From: Fusarium oxysporum f. sp. lycopersici 4287
Lineage: Eukaryota > Ascomycota > Sordariomycetes > Hypocreales > Nectriaceae
NCBI RefSeq assembly: GCF_000149955.1
Contig: NC_031000.1
Coordinates: forward strand, 186,001-250,000
Direction of reading: 5' to 3'
DNA: 64,000 nucleotides
The position numbers were made by a program, and so were the translations under genes. Each line of letters starts with the position of its first letter. Position 1 is the first letter of the stretch. This document shows positions 10,381 to 22,010 of this stretch, piece by piece. The notes beneath the pieces are model-generated. The model worked only from the letters and a program-made list of their open reading frames with translations. It had not been told where the DNA came from and ran no database searches.

Positions 10381-11214
10381 TCAGGCCTCGTTGATATGGA
10401 CCTCGATCTTGTTTGTACCAGTGGCCCTTGTCTTGATATAGGTCAGATCCGGCGCCCGCTGTGGGTCCCCGAGATGGTTAGTCATGAGCCAGGTGCCGTT
10501 GTCCTCTAGGTTGAAACCGGTGCCGGTGTCAATAAGGCGGGCTTTAAACTCGGACTGGGCTGAGACCGCGTGGGCCTCAACCATATCGGTGCCTGTGTTT
10601 CTGATCTTTATATAGTACAGGTCGGCAAACTGGCCGCTGCCGATTCGTGGAGCGAGACACCAGGTACCGTTGTCCTCGACGGCGAAATCGGTACCAACCT
10701 GCTTGGTGAAGCTCTGATATCGAGACTCCTTGCTGGCGACGTGGTACTCGATTTTGCCGGTGCCCGTGTTGCGTGTCTTGATGTACACAAGGTCTCCCTT
10801 CGCTGACATAGTCCAGACGCCGTTGTCCTCAATGTGGAAGACAGTGCCCGTCTGGAGCACAAACCGCTGGTAACGGGACGCAGCGTCAGCGACATGTACC
10901 TCAATCTTTCCGGTGCCCGTATTTCGCGTCTTGATGTAGACAAGGTCGGCCTTGCCGTCGCCCGTGTAGTCCTGCATCAGCCAGGTGCCGTTGTCCTCTA
11001 TGTCGAAGACGGTGCCTGTCTGAATGATGAACTTCTGGAAGCCTGACTCCCTGCTGACAGCATGCACCTCGATCTTATTGGTGTCCGTGTTTCGCGTCTT
11101 GATGTAAACGAGGTCCTGCGTGCCGCTGCCGTCGACGTCGGCAAAGGTCCATACGCCATTGTTCTCGATGTTAAAGGCAGTGCCGGTGGCGACGATTCTC
11201 TTCTGGTAGGCCAT
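10381..11214 (-). CDS. Five-repeat FG-GAP/VCBS-like protein
   Basis: The protein of 277 residues is almost entirely five imperfect repeats of 52-57 residues. Each runs TGT-F-(I/V/L)E(D/N)NG-W, a loop with Asp/Gly residues, then DL-YIK-RNTGT-K-E-H. DGSGTQDL and GDGKADL resemble the calcium-binding loops of FG-GAP/VCBS repeats, which build beta-propellers in integrins and some fungal lectins. I start at 11214 because repeat 1 begins directly after MAYQK, and because a TATATAAA box lies at 11327-11334 with a C/A-rich leader after it; the frame upstream of the ATG is unrelated to the repeats. No signal peptide is seen. Function unknown; carbohydrate binding is a guess from fold. Confidence 0.72.
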   Translation of the reverse strand: MAYQKRIVATGTAFNIENNGVWTFADVDGSGTQDLVYIKTRNTDTNKIEVHAVSRESGFQKFIIQTGTVFDIEDNGTWLMQDYTGDGKADLVYIKTRNTGTGKIEVHVADAASRYQRFVLQTGTVFHIEDNGVWTMSAKGDLVYIKTRNTGTGKIEYHVASKESRYQSFTKQVGTDFAVEDNGTWCLAPRIGSGQFADLYYIKIRNTGTDMVEAHAVSAQSEFKARLIDTGTGFNLEDNGTWLMTNHLGDPQRAPDLTYIKTRATGTNKIEVHINEA

Positions 11215-11326
11215 GATTAGGATGTTGTTTGGAGATGTGAATATGAAGTTTGGTGTAAATGTAATGTCTGGTGTTTTGAGCTTGTTTGTGGTTAGATCTT
11301 GGGTTCTTGGTAGCGCTATGGCCTTC

Positions 11327-11334
11327 TTTATATA
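11327..11334 (-). promoter_or_regulatory. TATA box for the FG-GAP-like gene
   Basis: TATATAAA on the minus strand, about 115 bp before the chosen ATG. The intervening leader is rich in A, C and T, as in fungal 5' untranslated regions. Confidence 0.5.
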
Positions 11335-11349
11335 CCCTGTACTGATCAT

Positions 11350-14213
11350 CTTGGTGTCGAACTGTCGGACTCTCCCATACAGTCTTCTCCTTGCAAAGGT
11401 CCACCTCTTCAGCTTCGCTCAGTCCGACACAAGAACACATCTAGACCTCGTTCTCAGCTCGCCACAAACAATATCACATTTCCGTCACTAGACTATTGAG
11501 ATAGAAGTTTGTCCAGTCAGGCCATTCATGTCGTCTTCAGCCAGACATTGTCAGACACAAAAGTTAGTTGTCAGAATGAGGCTTTCCAGCCATCGTCGCA
11601 ATTCGTTCTCCGGGACCAGGCTATTAATTCTCAGGCAGCCATGCGCGCTGTGTGTCTTAAAAGCCAACAGCTGACTCTTTCTCTCTACACAGCCGAGTTA
11701 TCTTTCGGCCAGATTCCTTTATCGAACTGCTACCTGTTCATATCAGCCAGCCACAGCGAACCATGGGGCAGGGGGAAGCGATTCTGACACTGGATTTATC
11801 AAGCCACAGCGCATGAGGGGCCATTTCAGCTCAGTGTGTCTGCCATCCTTGGCTGCTCTCTTTCCAGGATACCAGCTTAAGTGGATCGAATTTGCAGGGG
11901 GCATGCGGCTTGCCTATTAGCTAGCCATAACGAGGCCCAAGCATGCCTCACAGGAAACACAGGAGAAGGCTCTGTGGCATTTATTGTTGAAAATATAGTT
12001 TGTGCCTTTTATTATATTAAGTAGTAATTTCTTATTTATATTATTAGTAAAATTCTTAGTATTAAGAAGAGTATCTACTTAAGTAATATCATATTTGAAA
12101 TACCTAAGAGGCAATATAGTACTATTTAATAATCTGTTTAGTTATAAAATACCTCCGTAAACCGTCGGCACTTATGGCAGAACCCTGGAAAATGTTGCTC
12201 GCTGCAAAGCCGGAAAAACAAGCTTGTCTTATGTCGATCTCATGGTGCTAGGCGTTCTAGACCAGACCTAGTCTACTAACGTTAGTCTATCCGTACCCGT
12301 ACCGAATTTAAAGCTATTCTGTAGTTAGTTATTACCCCACATTCACAGCATTGGTTGGCAAGACGAGGAGGTCCAACTGCGTTTTAGGGCTGTACACCGC
12401 GGCGCCCTGTTCTGCTGACCAGGATGGCATCCCAGGATCAGTGCATTCATCTCACAGAGATATTCACTCGCTGCTTGTCCACCTTTACATATAAAAGTCT
12501 ATTTTGACTGGCAGCATGAAAACAGGTTCTCGACAATTTGGCTTCTCATAAGCTCTTCTCCGGATAAGCTCTATAAGCTATATAAATGAGATAATGTTTC
12601 GAGTCGCTGCCGTTCCCAATCACAAGACGTGACCGGTAGAGTCCGTGACCTTCCGACAACGAACAATCCCGATTGCAACCAAGATCTTATGCAGTGCACT
12701 GGGAGTAAAAATCGTTTAGCACCTTAGGGATAGGGTGGACCTACTGTACCAATTACCACTGGTAATGGCACCCAATATCATTTTTTCTAGCCCGTGCATC
12801 AGTCTCTTGATCTTAGGTTCTAGGTTCGAATACAAAAATTACTCGGCCTGTGCGCCTTCCCTCGCTTACATGGTATGGTTTAGTGTACTAATCCCCTGTC
12901 GCTCAAATAAGTAGGAAGCGGCTTGATCGGCTCAATGTTGAAATGGAAGAGAACATAGTGCATGATGACCGTATGTACAAAGAGATGATCAAATACAACC
13001 CGGCCTAGGTGCCCTGTTATTTCTCCGGAAAAGACAGAAGCTAAAAATGGCCTAGATCATCTCACTCACATTCGTAGCATTGCTCCAGTGCCATTTAGCC
13101 CGTTCCGAAAGCATGGCTTTGCCATATAGTGGGCGTTAGGGCCACTAAAGGGATGGATAACAGAGTTTCTTCCTTCCCCGAGGAAAGAGAAAACAGCCTT
13201 GGTCTATGGCCGTCTTCGGTTCTAATGCAATCCCGGTCAAAATCCCCAAAACGGCTTGCTTGACCGGCTGCAGCCATAAAAGCCCCTCAGCACAGACTGA
13301 CCAAACAGGGCTTGGTGGCGGGCAGCCGACTACGCAGCGATGGAAGCACAGGGCCATCGGGCGTTCAGTGGCACTTTGATAGACTGACAAGTGCAGGCGA
13401 GCAACTCAAAAGCGGCTCGGCGAGTCACTTAGTGGTGCGAGAGGACAATTGCGGCATGGCAGTGAGGAGAGCCGAATGGGCAATCATTGGCTGTCGTATG
13501 TTTCCTCAATTGCGAGGTGACACGCTTTACCCCGCAAACCATGTTAGTATCAAGTTGTTAGGCAGATCGGCCCGCTCCGCGAAGACAATTAAGACCTGAC
13601 GAAGGAACGTGTATTATGGATTCGCTCTCAAAGAAAAAAGCCTCCGACTGCATTGCAGGTATTGGTGTTTCCTGTCTCGCTTCATTCTGAATACCGACGA
13701 GTGACGAGTTGCTTTGTGTATGGTGGTGTGGTTGCGCCATTTTCTCAACCAACGTAGCGGAAGTTTCCTCCGCCCATTGCTACCTGAGCTGAGGTGGCTA
13801 GCTGTAAGGTTGCAGGTCTTGTTCCCGACTGTCGTATGTTCGAAAGAGGCCCGAGCGTGGTCTGAGCAAATGCCCATTTTCCGTCCTTGCAGCCTTATGG
13901 ACCTTGGCATTGTGGATTACCATGTAGATCATTCTCAGTGGGTTTTGATCGCAACAGCGCATCCGCGATTACGGACTGAAATTAGATGGTTAATAGGAGT
14001 TGCGCATTTGCGACTTTGCATTGCCCAGGGCTAGAAAATGGAAAGAATATTATTCTAGGAATATATAACGTATAGGTCATGGATACCGCGTGAAATAGTA
14101 AGCAAGTGAAATACGTTCAAATTTACCTGTAGTTACACTTTTAACGCTAATTTTTCTGGAATATTATCTAAATTCCAGGATACGGTTAATATAGCTAAAA
14201 CTTATATTATGTA
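11350..14213. other. Long intergenic stretch, nothing recognised
   Basis: Nearly 2.9 kb without a recognised gene. An AT-rich block lies at about 12000-12160. Open frames around 13300-14030 on both strands overlap one another and show no known motif. It may hold decayed sequence. Confidence 0.4.
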
Positions 14214-14215
14214 TA

Positions 14216-15523
14216 ACGTACATGATAAGCGAGTGAAACAGACAAGCGAGCGGAACACTTTTCTTCAGCTATCAAAATAGAAATCACCAGAAAAACACAA
14301 CAAACCATCCAATCAATTAAAATTAATCGCTATACTATTCTTTACATACTGCAACAACTATCTGACATGTTCTTGCGTTATGCCCAGTCTTGCCGCATGA
14401 TCCACAGCGTCTTTCCTTCGCTTGCGCCGACCTTCCTTGACCACCAATTCTCGACGATTCGCCCCCTACCTGCGTATCAACATCCATCTGATCAATTGCT
14501 TCCCTTCCTTCATCTACTGTCATTACCCCTCTTTTCTGTAACCGACTTCTCTTTGCCCTCCGCCGCCGGCTTAGTGTCTCATTCGCCTGTCGAAGGTCGT
14601 GGACCTCGGACCTCAATAAGGCATTCTCATGCATCATTGCCTGTGTTCCCTTAGAAAGAGACTTTAAGGCTGCCAAAATTGACTCTGGTGAGCTACTATG
14701 GTGCCTGCCTATTCGCCTTTGGAGGTATTCAGACTGATATTGGGCCTCAAGTACGGTCTTGGGCGTCTTCGAAACCCAAGGGGTTGAGGGGTCGACCTCC
14801 TCTTCAGCCGGCGTTGGAGTCCGTAGCTGTATATCAAGCTTTGAGACTATACTTTCCGGGTCGATAGGAATAAGCCCGGCCCCTCTAAAGGCAGCCCTGA
14901 TATTTTCTTCTGTCATAGTAGCTTGAAATGCAGCATAGAAGGCCGGAAAGAACTCGGTCTTGGAAACGTGGGTTATGGAGCATCTGATCAGATGCTCTAT
15001 TTCTCGACCGTAAGCCTTCTTAAGCAGCCCAAAGCACCCAACATCAAGGGGCTGAAGCAGGTGAGACGAATGAGGTGGCATACAGAGCGTAATGATCTTG
15101 TGTTCTTCGCAATATATCTCAAAGTCGGCTGAGTGGCGACTTTCGTGCCCATCAAGGATTAAAAGACGATAGCGATTCTTTGATTGCTTGGTAGTACACC
15201 GGTCGAAGTGCTTTAGCCACTCAAGTCCTATCTCATTATCCGTCCAGCCATTTTGGGACGTTGCAGTAGCCCAGTCGCCCGGGAGGTTGCTTTGTCGGTA
15301 CCAGTTGGCGAGGTGATATTGGCCCGCACCTATGATAAACGGCGGGATCGCCCGGCCTTCCGCATTGATCGCTTGAATGACGGTAATCCATTCCCGGCTT
15401 CCAGGCTGCACTGATTTTGGCCTTCCGCGCCTCTCTGCACCTGTGACGACCATTCCGCTTGCAATCATGCCCATCATAAAGCCAGTCTCGTCAAAGTTGT
15501 AGATTTCATCAGGTCGGATGCCA
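14216..15523 (-). mobile_element. Fot/pogo-type element A, half deleted
   Basis: The left end starts with ACGTACATGATAAGC after a TA (14214-14215). It continues into the subterminal word GAGTGAAAC repeated with variation, then into the 3' half of a Fot transposase reading leftwards. Homology stops exactly at the TA where element B begins (15524-15525). The missing 5' half is not found to the right of B. B inserted into A, and the rest of A was later lost. Confidence 0.8.
14335..15523 (-). pseudogene. Fot-type transposase of element A, 5'-truncated
   Basis: The frame carries the DDE_1 core ([22 protein letters not shown]) and the C-terminal CCHC knuckle ([14 protein letters not shown]), but lacks about the first 165 residues found in element B. 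The apparent first residues of the open frame are a read-through of the terminal repeat of B, not protein sequence. A TAG ends it four codons before the usual ...YSD end; element D shares this TAG. Not functional. Confidence 0.85.
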
Positions 15524-15525
15524 TA

Positions 15526-17386
15526 ACGTACATGATAAGCGAGTGCAACAGACAAGCGAGTGCAACAAAAAATCCCGCAATTTACATCTTCCCAATTTAA
15601 TCAATTAATTTTCAACCACCAAATATGTCAGACCCAAATATTGAGGCTAGGATTCTTCTTGCACTTCGTGCCCTTCAAAATGACCCAAAATTAAGTCTCC
15701 GACGCGCCGCAGGCATTTACCAGGTCCGTTATTGGACTTTACATCGCCGACAGAAGGGTATCCTTTCTACGCGTGATTCTATCCCAAAATCACGCAAACT
15801 ATCTGATCTAGAGGAACAGATCATAGTTCAGTTCATTCTCGATCTGGATTCGCGAGGATTCCCCCCGCGACTGCGTTGTGTTGAGGAGATGGCTAACCGA
15901 TTGCTCGCCGACCGCGAGATGCCGCCTGTCGGCAAGCGCTGGGCCTCTAACTTCGTCAAGCGACACAAAGACCTCAAGACGCATTTTTTCCGTAAATATG
16001 ACTACCAGAGAGCCAAATGTGAAGATCCGACCATTATTCGCCACTGGTTTAGGCTCGTAGCAAATGTAATCGCCAAGTATGGCATCCGACCTGATGAAAT
16101 CTATAACTTTGACGAGACTGGCTTTATGATGGGCGTCATTGCGAGCGGAATGGTCGTCACAGGTGCTGAAAGGCGTGGAAGACCAAAATCAGTGCAGCCT
16201 GGAAACCGGGAATGGATTACAGTCATTCAGGCGATCAATGCCGAGGGCCAAGCGATCCCGCCGTTCATCATAGGTGCGGGCCAATATCACCTCGCCAACT
16301 GGTACCGAGAAAGCAACCTCCCGGGCGATTGGGCTATTGCGACGAGCCCTAATGGCTGGACAGATAACGGGATAGGCCTTGAGTGGCTAAAGCACTTCGA
16401 CCGGTGTACAACCAAGGGATCAAAAAATCGCTATCGTCTTCTGATCCTCGACGGACACGAAAGTCACCACTCGGTCGACTTTGAGAGATATTGCAAGGCA
16501 AATAAAATCATCACGCTTTGTATGCCGCCTCATTCGTCTCATCTGCTGCAGCCTCTTGATGTCGGGTGCTTTGGCCTGCTTAAGAAGGCTTACGGGCGAG
16601 AAATCGAGCATTTGATCAGATGCTCTGTAACCCACATTTCCAAAACCGAGTTCTTCCCAGCTTTTTACACCGCCTACCAGGCCACAATGACAGAGAAAAA
16701 TATTAAAGCAGCCTTTAGAGGAGCCGGACTTGCTCCTCTCGACCCAGAAAGTGTAATCTCGAAGCTTAATGTGCAGCTGCGGACTCCGACGCCTGCGGAG
16801 GAGGTAGTTAGCCCCTCAACCCCTTGGGTCTCAAAGACCCCAAAGACTATCCTTGAGGCCGACTCTCAGCTTGAATATCTTGAAAGGAGAATCAAAAGGC
16901 ATAAAAGTAGCTCTCCAGAGTCGATTCTGGAAGCATTGAGGTCTTCTTCTAAGGGAACAAAGATAGTTATGCATAAGGTTGCCTTATTAGAGGCCAGGGT
17001 CCAAGATCTTGAACAGGCAAATGAGATACTAAGCCGGCGGCGGAGGGCAAAAAGAACCCGGCTACAGAAAGGAGGAGTGATGACAGTAGAGGAAGGAAGG
17101 CAAGTAATTGATCAAACGGATGCTGATACGCAGGCGGTGGCTGGACCATCGAGAAGTGGTGGTCAAGGAGGGCCTGCGCGAATGAAGGAAAGGCGCTGTG
17201 GAGCGTGCGGCAAGACAGGACATAATGCAAGGACCTGTCAGATAGTTGTCGCTATGTCTCTGGAAGAATATAGTGATTAATTTTACTTAATTAATAGTCT
17301 GTTGTGTTTTTATGGCTATTTCTATTTGAGATGTTGGGATGTTGTGTTGCACTCGCTTGTCTGTTGCACCCGCTTATCATGTACGT
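15526..17386 (+). mobile_element. Fot/pogo-type element B, complete
   Basis: Complete element of 1861 bp flanked by TA (15524-15525 and 17387-17388). Terminal repeats start with ACGTACATGATAAGC and carry two copies of the word GAGTGCAAC spaced by GACAAGC; at the outer copy the right end reads GGGTGCAAC. The encoded transposase is uninterrupted, so this is the best candidate for an active Fot-type element here. Confidence 0.9.
15625..17280 (+). CDS. Fot-type transposase, 551 aa, intact
   Basis: Cut-and-paste transposase of the pogo superfamily. Order of parts: psq-type helix-turn-helix (about 5-50), CENP-B-type DNA-binding region with ...DSRGFPPRL (about 60-135), DDE_1 catalytic core with Asp in NFDETGF (about 172), ILDGHESHH (about 275) and QPLDVGCFG (about 312), a basic helical stretch, and a CCHC zinc knuckle [14 protein letters not shown] near the end. 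The ATG lies about 85 bp inside the left terminal repeat and no intron is needed. Copies A, C and D in this window are close relatives with defects. Confidence 0.9.
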   Translation: MSDPNIEARILLALRALQNDPKLSLRRAAGIYQVRYWTLHRRQKGILSTRDSIPKSRKLSDLEEQIIVQFILDLDSRGFPPRLRCVEEMANRLLADREMPPVGKRWASNFVKRHKDLKTHFFRKYDYQRAKCEDPTIIRHWFRLVANVIAKYGIRPDEIYNFDETGFMMGVIASGMVVTGAERRGRPKSVQPGNREWITVIQAINAEGQAIPPFIIGAGQYHLANWYRESNLPGDWAIATSPNGWTDNGIGLEWLKHFDRCTTKGSKNRYRLLILDGHESHHSVDFERYCKANKIITLCMPPHSSHLLQPLDVGCFGLLKKAYGREIEHLIRCSVTHISKTEFFPAFYTAYQATMTEKNIKAAFRGAGLAPLDPESVISKLNVQLRTPTPAEEVVSPSTPWVSKTPKTILEADSQLEYLERRIKRHKSSSPESILEALRSSSKGTKIVMHKVALLEARVQDLEQANEILSRRRRAKRTRLQKGGVMTVEEGRQVIDQTDADTQAVAGPSRSGGQGGPARMKERRCGACGKTGHNARTCQIVVAMSLEEYSD

Positions 17387-17577
17387 TACTCGATATCTTT
17401 CTAATAATTCCGTCACAGGCGGTAAGTGTGATAGTACAATGACGTTCTTATTCGTTCCTCAGATCATGGCATTACCCTTAATAAAGCAGTGTGTTCCCGT
17501 CGATAATTTAGAATAAGATCACGATCTTTGCTTTTGAAGCTATAATTTGTATCATAATTATATACTACTCTTTAAAA

Positions 17578-19149
17578 ATGGCTGAGAACTTGATGGCGAA
17601 GGCGGCGGAGTCAGTTTTGGGTCATAGCGACCAGGACCGTGCCACACACGTTGATATCTCGAATCCAGACCGCGAAGGTCACAAGTACGCGGATGAGAGT
17701 GGGGAGAAGATGAAGGCATTAGTCTGGATCGGCAAGAATGATGTCCGCGTTGGTCTGTTCCCTATTCCCGGCGAGTATGAGCATAGACTTGCTGACGTGC
17801 CAATCAGTTGAGACTAGCAAACCTCGAATTATTGAGGACCACGACGCGATTGTGAGAGTTACTGGTACATCGATCTGTGGCAGTGACGTTCATATCATGC
17901 ATGCAGCGATTCTTCAGGCCGAGAAGGGCGATATTTTAGGTCATGAGTTCTGCGGCGTTATCGAGGCTGTGGGCTCAGCTGTGACCAAATTCTCGCCAGG
18001 AGACCGCGTCGTCAATAGTTTCGTTGTCTCATGTGGCAAATGCGAATTTTGCAAACAGAACCTAACCACGGCTTGCGAAAAGACAAATGCATCGACAGTT
18101 CATGAGAAGCTGTATGGCTCACGGATGGGCGGCATTTTTGGGTACTCTCATTTTACTGGCGGCTATGCTGGCGGCCAAGCCGAGTTCGTGAGAGTTCCCC
18201 TTGCCGATAACAACTTGCTAAGGCTGCCTCACTCTGTGCCGGACGAGAAAGGTCTGTTCGCCTACTGAAACTGCATGCGCTTTCCTAACGTTCAATAGGA
18301 CTGTACCTGTCTGATGTTCTGCCTACCTCATATCATAGTGTCTACTACACAGGAGTCAAAGCTAATGACTGCGTTGCCATCTGGGGCCTTGGCCCTATCG
18401 GCCTCATGGCCTGCGTCTGGGCGTTCCAGATGGGGGCTAAGCGCGTCATAGCCATCGACAACAACTGGCGCACCGAGTATGCAAAGCCCAAGATTGAAAA
18501 CCTGGAGACAATCAATTACACTACCCTTGCAAGCGGCGAAACTGTGCCGGATAAAGTCCACGAGATGGTCCCTGGCGGGGTTGATGTTAGCATTGATGCA
18601 ACTGGCGGCGAGTATGCCAAAGGGTGGGCGCATAAGCTAGAGATATGGGCAGGTCTGGAGCAGGACACGAGTGAGATGATAAACGAGTGCATTCGCTCCA
18701 CGAGGAAATTCGGCGCAGTTGGCATAATTGGTGATTACGTCGGAGGTGAGTGTTCCAACGAGTATCAGCTGCAGTCATCATGATGATAGTGCAGTCACCA
18801 ACCACTTCAACGTGGGTTCTCTCATGGAGCGCGGCATCCGCCTGATCGGATGCGGCCAAGCTCCAGTTCAAAAATGTACATCCACTCCGTTGCCTGTTTT
18901 GGGCGATTTCCAACATATTGTACAGTGCAAGCACTAACCGACGCTGTAGACTGGGAAGACCTCCTTTATAAGGTCGAAAATCTAACAATTGATCCTACTA
19001 TAATGCTTACTCATCGTTTCAAGATAGATGATATTGCTAAAGGGTACTACGTGCAGGAGAAGAGGGAAAAGGGTCTCGTCAAGTGCTTTGTAGAGACGCG
19101 TTTTTCGGCTCGGCCTGCCCCAGATACGCCAGAACTCACCACCCTATGA
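17578..19149 (+). CDS. Zinc-dependent alcohol dehydrogenase (MDR family), five exons
   Basis: Predicted NAD(P)-dependent medium-chain dehydrogenase. Exons 17578..17752, 17808..18251, 18299..18745, 18795..18875 and 18950..19149 give 448 residues. All four introns are 47-74 bp with GT-AG ends, and each splice restores a continuous family-like protein (for example DVRV-VETSKP, DEKG-LYLSD, PVQK-YWEDLL). Motifs: catalytic-zinc Cys in SICGSD, GHEFCGVIEAVG, the four-Cys structural zinc site CGKCEFCKQNLTTAC, and the nucleotide loop GLGPIGLMA with acid in IAIDNN. It resembles fungal enzymes annotated as S-(hydroxymethyl)glutathione or formaldehyde dehydrogenases; the substrate is not provable here. 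The gene appears intact although the aminotransferase beside it is dead. Confidence 0.88.
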
Positions 19150-19539
19150 TGTATTTTTAATAGACTCCAGAGAAAAGCGTCAGCAGAATGGAAATTTTAA
19201 AACGGTGCAAACTAAGATTCAGTCGTCAGTCTATAATATGCACTCAGATAAGTCGAGCGCACTGCCAGGGTATGGAATTTCAAGAAACTATCTCCCCTAC
19301 TGACCCTGGAACGAAGGACAGAAAGCGAAGAAGGGCGGTGACCGTTTATAATTGAGAATTTATACCATACCATATAAACTTTAATATGATCAAACACCGG
19401 ATATACTTGTAACACACGCAATAAATGTGCTGGCGATGACGCTCGCTGCCAATCTTCAAACAGTCCGTGCAGCGAGGAGTCGGCGACCACGATCGTGCTT
19501 TGTAACATGTCAAGTGCCGCATGGCCAGCCCCATATGAC

Positions 19540-19555
19540 GATAAGCAGAACTTAT
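19540..19555 (+). repeat. GATAAGCAGAACTTAT word, as at the Crypton left end
   Basis: Sixteen bases identical to the junction at 924-939, where a Crypton meets its target. Similarity does not extend on either side, so it is either an unoccupied or decayed recombination site, or chance. Confidence 0.25.
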
Positions 19556-19733
19556 GAAAAATGAACAGGTCGATGACGAGAAAACGAACACACAAATGGG
19601 CATAGCATGACACATCATTATCGCATTGTGATGCCATCCCATACCCCGCTACGCACCAGGTTAAAGAACAAGGCATAAATACCTGAACTTAATTGTAAAC
19701 TCTGCTCACTCTACTCATCATTCATCTTTTCTG

Positions 19734-21337
19734 ATGTTTGCATTTCGCTCACTTCGCCGTCTACCGTCCACTAGAATCCGAGAGATTCAACAGGCGCGGC
19801 TATTCAGCAAAACTTGCTTTACCATGTCGCAACAGAAGGAGACGGCGTCATATTCCGATCTGAAAGTTTCAGATGAAGCGCACCAGCAGCATGGCTTTGA
19901 TCACCCATTTATGCAAAAGGGCCCCCGGTAACTAGTGGTATTCGAATCTGGTGAAGGTGCCATGCTCAAAGATGTCGAAGGCAAGGAGTACCTTGATGCT
20001 ATGGCAGGCATCGCAGTGGCCCATCTAGGCCATGGTCGTAAGGACCTTGCCCAAGTGGCATACGAACAAGTTCAGTGGCCCAGTCTAACCAAAGCCATCT
20101 CTTCAATTCTGTAATTTTTGGCTAATAGCCGTGGCGTAGATGTCCAAGCTGGAGGTAAGCTCGAACCAGCGCAATCTTACGAGTACAAACGCCATCAAAG
20201 TATGTGAGCGCCTCTCCGGTCTTGCCGCACAGGCATTCCAGGAAAAGATGACTGGCTCCCGGGTCTACTTGACTGCCGGCGGTGGCGAGGGAATCGAAGC
20301 AGCCTATCATCTGGCGCTGCGCTACTGGAATAAGTCTGGTCCTCTGGGCTCGAGCCTAGGCGGGGGATATAGGAAACAGAAGCTCATCTCGTTCCGCAAT
20401 TGCTATCGCGGTAGCACATTCATACCAGCTTCCATGAAGCCAGAGTTTTCGGACTATGGATGGAAGAGATGGATGGAGGGCGAGTCCGAGAATGTGTGCA
20501 AAAGTTCGCCACATGAGTTGTTTATGGACAAGAAAAAGATGAAGCCGGGCGAGAATGTCGGCCAAGGGGCTGGTAAGTTCTGTGAACCCCTGCGGACCTC
20601 GGCGTTCTGCTGACGCTTAGGTTCAAAAAGCGAGACAGCTGGAAGAGGCCATCATCGGCGAAGGACCCGAAACTGTTGCTGCATTCGTGTTTGAACCGGC
20701 CCAAGGTGATGGCGGTGCCGTAGATATGCACCGAGAGTTCTTCCCTCTTGCACAAGAGATATTTAAGAGGCACGGCGTATCGATGATCGCTGATGAGGTG
20801 AAGGGATGCATCCCCGTTTGGTTTGTGCTGTACTGATCAATGGCACGACATGAATTCTAGATCATGGCATTTGCCAAAACCGGCCATTGGTTTGGCATGG
20901 AGCTCTATGGCGTCTGTCCAGATATCATGGTTATCAGCAAGGGGCTGACCTCTGGCTACCTACCCATGGGTGCCGTGATATACACCAACGAGTTATGGTA
21001 GACGGCATTCAACAGTACCAGCACCAAACTAATGGCTTCTGACGTTTGGCAGCACGACTACACATGGTCTGGACATCCAGTTTGTGCTGCTGTAGCACTT
21101 CGTGCACCTGACCTGATTGATTCGGAGAGCTTGATTACCAAATGTGCTGAGCGCGGGCGTGTCTTTCTCGATATCTTGAAGAACAAGTTAGAGGGGCTAC
21201 ATGTGGTTCAACAAGTGCGAGGGACTGGCGTCGCAAGTATGGGAAGTATATCAATCTGTGCCCGGGCTATGCATGTTATACATATGATGCAAAACAAACC
21301 TAACACAATGTATGATCATTTAACTACTTTACTATGA
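19734..21337 (+). pseudogene. Class III PLP aminotransferase, broken
   Basis: Remains of an omega-aminotransferase-type enzyme with a probable mitochondrial leader (MFAFRSLRRLPSTRIREIQQ). The conserved order is readable: LKDVEGKEYLDAMAGIAVAHLGHG, SRVYLTAGGGEGIEAAYHLALRYW, AAFVFEPAQGDGGAV, SMIADE-IMAFAKTGHWFGME and the cofactor-lysine motif VISKGLTSGYLPMGA. Introns are evident at 20070..20139, 20573..20620 and 20798..20860. Defects: TAA at 19929-19931, TAG at 20999-21001 where CAG is expected (ELW-TAFNST), a one-base frame disagreement at the intron ending 20620, and loss of the last part after QQVRGTG. Both stops fit CA-to-TA changes, the RIP-preferred context. Confidence 0.85.
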
Positions 21338-22010
21338 CGCAAAACTTTCCCAAGGCTACTTGCGTTAAGTCTAGAAACAGGTATTTGATAATTCGGTTGT
21401 TTATGACGGCTTGATGTTATCCGTATGTTTGAAGTATGACTTGTAGCTTATTACATTAATTATCGAAAGACTCTGATGCGGTCACTCCTAGAGATTTAAT
21501 CCAATTACAGCTATGCCATTTGGGCAAGCCGGACCCATAGCATACTAAGCAACGAGCTCGAAATGGAATTGCGACTTATAAGGATATAACAATCATTGAA
21601 TTCCATGTTCATTAAGTGGTTACGTGTCCTAACGAGGGATAGGTCGAGAATGAAGCCTTCAGTTGAGTACTCCTCCTCCCCTTGAGACTCGTGTAACGTT
21701 GTGTAGCCGCTAATGTCATAGTGGAACGCCCACTTGCAACAGCAACCAATGGTGTTCGCGCTTTTAAAGCTAACAATTTCATTGGGTGGTGTTCTCTCAT
21801 CCGCGGTCCAGAAGTGTGTGACGTAAATTACAAGTTCCTTTGGGCTTGTAATTCGTACCAGTTAAAGCGCGTCGTCTGTTACTATGCCGTGGCGAAATCG
21901 TCATCACTCCATCATCGCATATAATGATAGACTGATATGAAGGGCCATCCCTCGCTGATAAATTCTTTTTCAACTTCGTAACGTACTTCCCATTTATTAG
22001 CTTATCAACA

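Noticed and set aside
10381..11349. Longer start for the FG-GAP-like gene at 11349
   Set aside because: The extra 45 residues are unrelated to the repeats, and a TATA box lies inside that stretch.
20155..20183. Possible 29-bp intron GTAAGC...CGAG in the aminotransferase
   Set aside because: Too short, and removal destroys the frame that reads TNAIKVCERLSG.
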